The notes under the pieces: generated by a model
Told to the model about the DNA's origin: nothing
The model's database searches: none
What the model saw: only the letters and a program-made list of their open reading frames with translations
Assembly: GCA_030667105.1 (NCBI GenBank)
Contig: DAOUWN010000068.1
Span: 1-8,564 of the forward strand
Source of the DNA: Deltaproteobacteria bacterium
GTDB taxonomy: Bacteria; Desulfobacterota; Desulfobacteria; C00003060
DNA: 8,564 nt
Direction of reading: 5' to 3'
Shown here: positions 1 through 5,906 of the stretch, piece after piece
How positions within the stretch are numbered: position 1 is the first letter of the stretch
Layout of the letters: the number at the start of each line of letters is the position of its first letter
Program-made: the position numbers and the translations under genes

Positions 1-2
1 CG

Positions 3-641
3 GTTTTTGATAAGATGTTGGCTGATTTTGGCGGGGCTCTTCCCGTACCGACTCAGATTGTCGTGAGCTTTAGCACGTTTGTCAAGGGCAATATCCTTTT
101 CATTATTGGCGCTGTAGTTGCTTTTGTCTTTGCCTTCAGGCGATTCTATAAGACTGAAAAAGGCCGAGTTCTGGTGGATAACTATATGCTCAAGCTACCC
201 GTCTTTGGCATGCTTCTGCGTAAGGTGGCCGTAGCCAAATTCACTCGCACGCTCGGCACCATGGTCAGCAGCGGGGTGCCAATCTTGGATGCCCTTGATA
301 TCGTGGCAAGGACTTCAGGCAACAAGACCGTTGAGTCGGCTATCTTCAAGGTTCGATGGGCTATTAGTGAGGGACAGACAATGGCTGGCCCTCTGGCAGA
401 AAGCGGTGTGTTTCCGTCCATGGTTTGTCAGATGGTGGCAGTAGGAGAGTCAACAGGGGCCTTGGACGCCATGCTGTCAAAGATAGCTGACTACTATGAT
501 GATGAGGTTGATGCTGCAGTTGACAGCCTGACTTCCATGATTGAGCCCTTTATGATGGTCTTTTTGGGTGTTACGATCGGCGGGTTGGTGATTTCCATGT
601 ATCTACCTATCTTCAAAATGGCCGGCATGGTTGGCGACTAA
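3..641 (+). CDS. pilC: Type IV pilus inner-membrane platform protein PilC, 5'-truncated by window edge
   Basis: PilC is the polytopic inner-membrane platform of the type IV pilus machine, which couples the PilB/PilT motor ATPases to pilin assembly and disassembly. The reading frame is open to the window edge: residues VFDK precede the first in-frame ATG at 15, so that ATG is internal and roughly half of a usual ~400-residue protein is missing. Counting from that ATG, a membrane segment lies at about 26-44, followed by a basic FRRFYKTEKGR stretch. The second T2SSF (GspF-type) domain runs about 73-195, with the family features KFTRTLGTMVSSGVPILDAL, GESTGALDAML and the acidic YYDDEVDAAV helix. 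The final membrane helix ends in MYLPIFKM, a typical PilC ending. The stop overlaps the proposed pilS start, suggesting translational coupling. A type II secretion GspF is the main alternative; the ending and the pilS neighbour favour PilC. Confidence 0.93.
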   Translation, partial: VFDKMLADFGGALPVPTQIVVSFSTFVKGNILFIIGAVVAFVFAFRRFYKTEKGRVLVDNYMLKLPVFGMLLRKVAVAKFTRTLGTMVSSGVPILDALDIVARTSGNKTVESAIFKVRWAISEGQTMAGPLAESGVFPSMVCQMVAVGESTGALDAMLSKIADYYDDEVDAAVDSLTSMIEPFMMVFLGVTIGGLVISMYLPIFKMAGMVGD

Positions 642-2331
642 CGCAGTGACTGGAGTCACTTCTAACGCACTGATTTCACATGGATATACGGCTAGGAGAC
701 TCCAGTGGTTGATGTTTTTGCGAGTCGTATTTACCACTTTCCTGCTGGGCTCCACTATCATCGTCCAGTTCAAGGATCGTGAATCACTCATTGCCCCCCC
801 TCTCCTTGTACTCTATGGCCTCATTGGCACTGTCTATGTTCTCACTTTTCTCTATGTTGTGATCTTCAAACGACTGGGACCAACTCTCAGCTTCATATAT
901 GCGCAGATTGGTCTTGATACTCTGCTCGTGACCTTGCTCATCTACGTAACGGGTGGCATTGCCAGTGTCTTTTCTTTTCTCTATCTAGTCGTCATTGTTT
1001 ACGCAAGCATTCTTCTTTACAAGAAAGGGAGCCTCATCATGGCCACCCTGTGCAGCATTCAGTACGGGGTCATGATAGACTTGGAGTACTATGGCATTTT
1101 GGAGCCGTTTTATACCCAAGCAAGTTTGAGTGTTCAGGCATATGAGGGGTCGTTCGTCGTCTACAAGATCTTTATGACTGTGCTGGCCTGTTTCTTGGTC
1201 GCTTTCTTGAGCAGCTATCTTGCTCAGCAGACCGTTAGGAGCGAGAGAGAACTCGAGGCCAAACAGAAGGACTTTCGACAGTTAGAGGCCTTTAACGCCA
1301 GCATTGTGCACAGTATGGACAGTGGGTTGCTAACGTTGGACGTGGCAGGTGCGATTACTTCCTTCAACACCGCGGCTGAGAGAATAACAGGCTTTGCGCG
1401 GGCCGAAGTTTTGGGAAAGCCACTGGCGACGATTTTTCCGGAGGTGGTTCAGCGATATGACACATCTGCAGAAGCCCATCAAAAGGGGCCATATCGTCAC
1501 GATGTGACGTTTAGAAAAAGTGATGGGACTGTTGGTTACCTTGGTTTCTCAGTGTCTTCATTGCGAGAACGTGGCGGGAGGGCCATCGGCAACTTGCTGA
1601 TTTTTCAAGATCTAACGGCCATGAAGATCATGGAGTCCCATGTCAAGAGGGTGGAGAAGCTGGCCGCTGTCGGAGAGATGGAGGCCGGAATAGCCCATGA
1701 AATAAAAAACCCACTTGCATCCATGACTGGCTCGATCCAGCTTTTGAAGGATCAAGTTGGCATGACGTCAGTTACAGAAAAGCTTATGCAGATTGTCCTG
1801 AGAGAAGCCGATAGGCTCAATGCCCTGGCAAATGATTTTCTCCTGTTTGCACGTCCCAGTTCAGGCAAAGTCGAACCCGTGGACCTTAGTTCCGCTATCG
1901 AGGAGACCATGGAGTTATTTGAGCAGGATGCTATTTGCCGGAACAGAATAAAGGTAGCGCGGCGCCTGGCCCCTAACATATGGACCAAAATGGATCCTAA
2001 GCATATACGTCAGGTCCTGTGGAACCTGCTCTTAAACGCTGCCGAGGCAGTTGATGGAACGGGTTCTGTTGAAGTCGCATCTGAAGTCGTGGAAGATATG
2101 GCACAAATCTCAATCAAGGACGATGGCTGTGGCATGTCGGAAGAGACGCAAAAAAACATCTTTGATCCCTTCTTTACCACCAGGGCACAAGGCACAGGTT
2201 TAGGCCTTTCAATTGTCCACAGGCTTCTGGAATCCTACGGCGGACGTATTAACGTCGAGAGTCGAGAAGGCCTGGGAACCACATTTGTCCTGTGCCTGGA
2301 GAGAATAGAATCTCCAGGCCTTTTACCTTGA
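631..2331 (+). CDS. pilS: PilS-type membrane sensor histidine kinase
   Basis: Inner-membrane sensor kinase that in PilS/PilR systems phosphorylates the sigma-54 activator PilR to control pilin transcription. About six hydrophobic segments are seen at residues 25-45, 53-79, 86-107, 110-130, 133-155 and 178-197, matching the six-helix PilS sensor. A short charged linker (about 200-217) leads to a PAS domain (about 218-330). The kinase core follows: H-box EKLAAVGEMEAGIAHEIKNP with the phospho-acceptor His at 356, then ASMTGSIQLL as in PilS; N-box WNLLLNAAEAV (464-474); G1 DDGCGM (497-502); F-box FDPFFTT (511-517); G2 GTGLGLS (521-527). All catalytic motifs look intact. The start is uncertain: TTG 631 overlaps pilC by 11 bases, GTG 646 is an alternative inside a hairpin, and neither has a clear Shine-Dalgarno. 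No receiver domain or pilR follows; the next gene is lysS. Another PAS-containing NtrB-like kinase is possible, but the pilC neighbour and membrane layout favour PilS. Confidence 0.9.
   Translation: MATNAVTGVTSNALISHGYTARRLQWLMFLRVVFTTFLLGSTIIVQFKDRESLIAPPLLVLYGLIGTVYVLTFLYVVIFKRLGPTLSFIYAQIGLDTLLVTLLIYVTGGIASVFSFLYLVVIVYASILLYKKGSLIMATLCSIQYGVMIDLEYYGILEPFYTQASLSVQAYEGSFVVYKIFMTVLACFLVAFLSSYLAQQTVRSERELEAKQKDFRQLEAFNASIVHSMDSGLLTLDVAGAITSFNTAAERITGFARAEVLGKPLATIFPEVVQRYDTSAEAHQKGPYRHDVTFRKSDGTVGYLGFSVSSLRERGGRAIGNLLIFQDLTAMKIMESHVKRVEKLAAVGEMEAGIAHEIKNPLASMTGSIQLLKDQVGMTSVTEKLMQIVLREADRLNALANDFLLFARPSSGKVEPVDLSSAIEETMELFEQDAICRNRIKVARRLAPNIWTKMDPKHIRQVLWNLLLNAAEAVDGTGSVEVASEVVEDMAQISIKDDGCGMSEETQKNIFDPFFTTRAQGTGLGLSIVHRLLESYGGRINVESREGLGTTFVLCLERIESPGLLP
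638..673 (+). repeat. Hairpin flanked by a 12-base direct repeat at the pilC/pilS junction
   Basis: CTAACGCAGTGA (638-649) recurs as CTAACGCACTGA (662-673), 11 of 12 bases identical and 24 bases apart. Between them is a perfect 6-bp inverted repeat, AGTGAC (645-650), loop TGGA (651-654), GTCACT (655-660). The first copy contains the pilC stop codon, and the hairpin contains the alternative pilS start GTG 646. A GGAG at 652-655 lies in the loop and first stem base. The structure is directly visible. A role in translational coupling or start choice for pilS is inference. Confidence 0.5.
2294..2324 (+). terminator. Putative intrinsic terminator inside the 3' end of pilS
   Basis: A perfect 9-bp inverted repeat, GCCTGGAGA (2294-2302) and TCTCCAGGC (2311-2319), encloses an 8-base loop GAATAGAA and is followed by C then TTTT (2321-2324). 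The stem is GC-rich and should be stable. The T-tract is short, so termination may be partial. It lies wholly within the last pilS codons (stop at 2329-2331), so those residues are shaped by the hairpin. It sits at the expected boundary between the pilus genes and lysS. Confidence 0.65.
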
Positions 2332-2356
2332 CACATAGAGACAAATGGGTTAGCAA
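2328..2356 (+). promoter_or_regulatory. Candidate sigma-70 promoter for lysS
   Basis: TTGACA at 2328-2333 is a perfect -35 hexamer; its TGA is the pilS stop codon. With a 17-base spacer the -10 would be TAGCAA (2351-2356), which matches only 3 of 6 consensus positions. A transcript starting near 2363 would leave about 30 bases before GTG 2393 but under 10 bases before TTG 2372. The position just after a terminator-like hairpin supports the call; the weak -10 keeps it tentative. Confidence 0.4.
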
Positions 2357-2373
2357 AATTCTTTTAATATCTT

Positions 2374-2382
2374 GGTGAGGTG
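2374..2382 (+). promoter_or_regulatory. lysS: Shine-Dalgarno site that selects the lysS start
   Basis: GGTGAGGTG includes GAGGTG, which pairs with the 16S rRNA 3' end, and ends 10 bases before GTG 2393. If translation instead began at TTG 2372 or GTG 2375, this sequence would lie inside the coding region and no comparable site would lie upstream. It therefore favours GTG 2393. Confidence 0.55.
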
Positions 2383-2392
2383 CGGCTGTACT

Positions 2393-3868
2393 GTGGACGA
2401 GACGAGTGAAGTTGTTAGCCAACGACGAGAAAAAGCACAGGCCTTGGTGGATGAAGGGGTTGAGCTTTATCCCAATGATTTTAGGCTTTCCCACACGGTC
2501 GAGAGCGTAAGAGAGTGTATTCGCAAACAAAAGGAAGGCGTGGACGATACGGCCGTTTTTTCGATGGCCGGCCGCATCATAGGGCGCAGGTCCTTTGGAA
2601 AAGCCACTTTCCTCCATTTCAGGGACTACACTGGTCAGCTTCAGGCCTACGTAAAGCAAGACAAAATTGGGCAGAAAGCCTATGACTTGTTCAAGAAATT
2701 CGATATTGGCGACTTCATAGGGATCAAGGGCACCGTATTTCTTACCAAAACAGGGGAATGGACTATCTTGGCCAAAGAGATTCGTCTGCTGTCAAAGGCG
2801 ATTAGGCCATTGCCCGAAAAATTCCACGGGCTAAAGGATACAGAGAAACGCTACCGCCAGAGGTATCTTGACCTCGTCATGAATCCTGAAGTTCGGGCTA
2901 TCTTTGTCAACAGGGCCCGGATCATTCAGACCTTCAGGGAGTTCCTACTGGAGCGAGATTTCTTGGAGGTGGAGACTCCCATGATGCAGCCATTGCCCGG
3001 AGGAGCTGAGGCCACGCCTTTTAAGACCTTTCACAATGCCTTGGGAGTCGAACTCTTCTTGCGTATTGCACCTGAACTTTACCTGAAGCGATTGGTCATT
3101 GGGGGAGTTGAAAGGGTTTTCGAGATAAACAGGAATTTCAGGAACGAAGGTATTTCAACGCAGCACAATCCGGAATTCACTATGCTGGAGTTCTATGTTG
3201 CTTACGCCACTTACGAAGATCTTATGACTCTGACAGAGGAGATGTTTAGGTTCGTAACCCACCGTGTTTTGGGCGTCTCCGGTTTTACATATCAGGGGAA
3301 CAAGATAGATATGGAAGGACCGTGGCGCCGACTATCATTGAAGGATGCACTGAGTGAACTGGGCGGTGTTGATCCCTCTGCGTTCAATGATCGGGAGCGA
3401 TTGCTCGATTTTGCCAAATCCAAAGGGATTCAGGTCACAAAAGTGAGGCGGCTGGGAAAAATCCTGACAAAGCTGTTCGATGTGCTGGTCGAACCCAAGC
3501 TGATCGAGCCCACTTTTATTGTGGACTATCCAGTGGAGATCTCTCCGCTTGCCAGGAGAAGCGCCTCGGATCCCGAGTTGACCGAGCGATTTGAGCTATT
3601 CATTGGAGGCAGTGAGATTGCCAACGGGTTCTCAGAACTCAATGATCCGGTTGACCAGAAAAAGCGCTTTCTGGATCAGGTTGCAGATCGCGACGAGGGT
3701 GATGAAGAAGCTCACCACATGGACGAAGATTACGTGCTAGCTCTCGAATACGGCATGCCTCCCACCGCTGGTGAAGGTATCGGCATTGATCGATTTGTCA
3801 TGTTGCTGACCGATGTGCCCTCCATCCGCGAGGTGATCCTTTTTCCCCAGTTGAAGAGCAGAACTTAG
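2393..3868 (+). CDS. lysS: Lysyl-tRNA synthetase, class II
   Basis: Charges tRNA-Lys with lysine in the cytoplasm, using ATP through a lysyl-adenylate. With GTG 2393 as start the protein is 491 residues, near the usual ~500. The N-terminus then reads VDETSEVVSQRREKAQALVD, aligning with the normal bacterial LysS start; the frame is open upstream to TTG 2372, which would add seven residues (MVRCGCT) not expected in the family. An OB-fold tRNA anticodon-binding domain lies at about 56-138 (FSMAGRIIGRRSFGKATFLH). The class II core has motif 1 near 175-198 (FLEVETPMM), motif 2 near 243-268 (FRNEGISTQHNPEFTMLEFY) and motif 3 near 458-486 (GEGIGIDRFVMLL), with the motif 3 Arg at about 467. EIANGFSELNDP, typical of LysS, is present. 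No truncation or missing key residue is apparent. It appears to start a new transcription unit; 91 bases separate it from lolC/E, so co-transcription with the Lol-Bam genes is possible but unproven. Confidence 0.95.
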   Translation: MDETSEVVSQRREKAQALVDEGVELYPNDFRLSHTVESVRECIRKQKEGVDDTAVFSMAGRIIGRRSFGKATFLHFRDYTGQLQAYVKQDKIGQKAYDLFKKFDIGDFIGIKGTVFLTKTGEWTILAKEIRLLSKAIRPLPEKFHGLKDTEKRYRQRYLDLVMNPEVRAIFVNRARIIQTFREFLLERDFLEVETPMMQPLPGGAEATPFKTFHNALGVELFLRIAPELYLKRLVIGGVERVFEINRNFRNEGISTQHNPEFTMLEFYVAYATYEDLMTLTEEMFRFVTHRVLGVSGFTYQGNKIDMEGPWRRLSLKDALSELGGVDPSAFNDRERLLDFAKSKGIQVTKVRRLGKILTKLFDVLVEPKLIEPTFIVDYPVEISPLARRSASDPELTERFELFIGGSEIANGFSELNDPVDQKKRFLDQVADRDEGDEEAHHMDEDYVLALEYGMPPTAGEGIGIDRFVMLLTDVPSIREVILFPQLKSRT

Positions 3869-3959
3869 TTCGCTTCGCTCACGATATGCGAGGCATAAAT
3901 CCAAGCATCAACGGCTCCCTGTAAATTCAATATTTTGTAGAAATTCCGAGACGTAAACC

Positions 3960-5216
3960 ATGTCTTTTGAACTCTTTGTGAGCCTCCGATACCTTCGGGC
4001 CAAACGAAAGCAGGCCTTTATTTCAATTAACACATTTATATCGGTTGCCGGAGTTATGCTGGGTGTTATGGCCATGATGGTTGTTCTGGCCGTCATGACA
4101 GGGTTTGGGTCTGATATAAAATCAAAAATACTGGGAATGAACGCTCATATCCGAGTTATGAGCAGAAGTGGCGAGCTGGCACAGTATGCCGACGTCACGA
4201 AAAAAATTGAGGCTGTGGAGGGGATAGAGGCCGCAGCCCCTTTCATTCACAGCCAGATCATGCTTCGCTGCGGATCCTGCGTTTCCGGCGCAGTCTTGAA
4301 GGGCATCGACCCTTTGCGAGCGGGTCGCGTGTTGGACCTGGAAAAGAGTATGAAGGGGAGCGATTTACAAGCCTTGGCAAGTATGAAGGATCCACAGACT
4401 GACACGGGAACGGGTTCTCCTCCGGGAATCATCTTGGGAAAGGAGCTTGCCAGGCTGCTCATGGCAAATCCGGGAGACGATGTTCACGCCATCTCACCGT
4501 TAAGTGGCAGCCTGACGCCCCTTGGGGCTCGAGTGCCTCATATGAAGAGATTCAGGGTCGTTGGTCTCTTCAATTCGGGGATGTATGACTACGACACATC
4601 ATTTGCCTATGTTTCTATCGAAGCAGCGCAGCAACTCTTGAGGCTTAAAGGTTCTGTTCATGGCATTGAGGTGAAGGTAGACGATATCTACCGTGTTGAT
4701 AAGATCTCCGGCAGAATTCTAGAGAGTTTAGGCGCTGGTTATTGGACTCAGGACTGGATGCAAATGAACAAGAATTTCTTCTCGGCGTTGAAACTTGAGA
4801 AGGTCGTGATGTCTATTATCCTGGTTCTGATTATTCTGGTTGCTGCTTTTAATATCATCAGTACTTTGATTATGATGGTCATGGAAAAAAGGAAAGACAT
4901 TGCCATTCTAAAGTCCATGGGCGCAACAGGAAAGAGCATAAGGAGAATCTTCGTGATGGATGGTCTCATAATTGGTGCGTTGGGCACCATCCTTGGGTTG
5001 ATGGGAGGAGGCATTCTCTGTTTTTTGCTAAAGAAATATCAATTTGTTGAACTTCCGAGCGATGTCTACTATATCTCCACGCTGCCCGTTAGAGTGCAGG
5101 CCCTTGACGTAATCCTTGTTGCTTTGTCGGCTGTGGCCATTAGTTTTCTAGCCACCCTTTATCCGTCATATCAGGCTTCCCGGTTGGAGCCAGCCTCAGC
5201 TATCAGATATGAGTAG
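3960..5216 (+). CDS. lolC: Lipoprotein-releasing ABC transporter permease, LolC/LolE family
   Basis: Inner-membrane subunit of the Lol complex, which extracts lipoproteins from the outer leaflet of the inner membrane and hands them to LolA. The 418 residues show the MacB-like layout: one membrane helix near 22-47, a periplasmic domain (about 48-280), then three helices near 282-307, 331-356 and 380-401, ending ASRLEPASAIRYE as usual. ERKDIAILKSMGAT-like residues (EKRKDIAILKSMGAT, 309-323) form the cytoplasmic coupling segment contacting LolD. The stretch SPLSGSLTPLGARVPHMKRF (179-198) resembles the E. coli LolC Hook that binds LolA, which LolE lacks. No second permease gene is present before lolD, so this may work as a homodimer or LolF-like hybrid, or pair with a LolE encoded elsewhere. 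Cys104 and Cys107 form a CGSC motif on the periplasmic side. The ATG at 3960 has only a weak upstream GAG. It overlaps lolD by 8 bases. Confidence 0.9.
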   Translation: MSFELFVSLRYLRAKRKQAFISINTFISVAGVMLGVMAMMVVLAVMTGFGSDIKSKILGMNAHIRVMSRSGELAQYADVTKKIEAVEGIEAAAPFIHSQIMLRCGSCVSGAVLKGIDPLRAGRVLDLEKSMKGSDLQALASMKDPQTDTGTGSPPGIILGKELARLLMANPGDDVHAISPLSGSLTPLGARVPHMKRFRVVGLFNSGMYDYDTSFAYVSIEAAQQLLRLKGSVHGIEVKVDDIYRVDKISGRILESLGAGYWTQDWMQMNKNFFSALKLEKVVMSIILVLIILVAAFNIISTLIMMVMEKRKDIAILKSMGATGKSIRRIFVMDGLIIGALGTILGLMGGGILCFLLKKYQFVELPSDVYYISTLPVRVQALDVILVALSAVAISFLATLYPSYQASRLEPASAIRYE

Positions 5217-5898
5217 CCAGGAACCTTTGATAAAGGTGGCAGACGTCAACAAGTCGTTCGTCACAAATGGCAACCGGGTAGATGTATTGCGGGGTGTGTG
5301 TTTGGAAATATGGCATGGAGAGATGGTCGCCATAGTGGGCGCTTCCGGTGTGGGCAAGTCGACCTTACTTCATGTGCTGGGGACTCTGGAGCGACCTGAC
5401 TCGGGGGAGGTCTACTTTGAAGGGAAAAACGTTTTTGGTTACGATGATGAAGAGCTGGCATCTTTCCGCAATCAGACCATTGGCTTTGTTTTTCAGTTCC
5501 ACCATCTGCTCCCGGAGTTTAACGCCTTGGAAAACGCAATGATGCCTGCCTTGATCAAGGGCGTGAGTTCTAAGAAGGCATGCGAACTGGCTGAAGGCAT
5601 CTTGGTGCGAATGGGCCTCAAGGATAGACTCAAACACGCGGTGGGCGAACTTTCGGGTGGAGAGCAACAGAGGGTTGCTGTAGCAAGATCTTTGGTGTTA
5701 AAACCAATAATTCTGTTGGCGGACGAACCCACTGGCAATTTGGATCCCAGAACCAGTGAAACCATTCATGACCTCTTGATGTCATTAAACCGCGATGATG
5801 GAATAACAGCCGTGATTGTGACTCACAACATGAAGTTAGCTGAGAGACTGTCTCGCCAGATGACCCTGATAGATGGCAAGGCGGTACCGATAGGTTAA
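5209..5898 (+). CDS. lolD: Lipoprotein-releasing ABC transporter ATPase LolD
   Basis: Cytoplasmic ATPase that drives lipoprotein extraction by the LolC/E permease. The 229 residues are the usual LolD size. All ABC motifs are present: Walker A GASGVGKS (44-51), Q-loop Gln96 in FVFQFHHLLPEF, which is characteristic of LolD, signature LSGGEQ (148-153), Walker B IILLADEP (167-174) with catalytic Glu173, D-loop GNLD, and switch His206 in VTHN. It belongs to the MacB/FtsE/LolD subgroup; the HHLLPEFNALEN stretch and the upstream LolC/E permease separate it from MacB and FtsE. Its ATG lies within the end of lolC/E (shared sequence ATGAGTAG), so it is probably translated by coupling. The stop is 8 bases before bamA. 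Confidence 0.95.
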   Translation: MSSQEPLIKVADVNKSFVTNGNRVDVLRGVCLEIWHGEMVAIVGASGVGKSTLLHVLGTLERPDSGEVYFEGKNVFGYDDEELASFRNQTIGFVFQFHHLLPEFNALENAMMPALIKGVSSKKACELAEGILVRMGLKDRLKHAVGELSGGEQQRVAVARSLVLKPIILLADEPTGNLDPRTSETIHDLLMSLNRDDGITAVIVTHNMKLAERLSRQMTLIDGKAVPIG

Positions 5899-5901
5899 AG
5901 G
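5897..5901 (+). promoter_or_regulatory. bamA: bamA ribosome binding site overlapping the lolD stop
   Basis: AAAGG (5897-5901) overlaps the last two bases of the lolD stop codon and lies 5 bases before the bamA ATG at 5907. This modest Shine-Dalgarno supports that start and suggests that ribosomes finishing lolD may help initiate bamA. Confidence 0.45.
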
Positions 5902-5906
5902 CTGCT

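Noticed and set aside
2249..2659. Minus-strand open frame of 136 codons across the pilS/lysS boundary
   Set aside because: It overlaps two clear genes and encodes nothing recognisable.
3869..3959. Possible promoter or small gene between lysS and lolC/E
   Set aside because: The 91 bases contain AT-rich sequence (near 3925-3945) but no convincing -35/-10 pair, hairpin terminator or open frame with a ribosome binding site.
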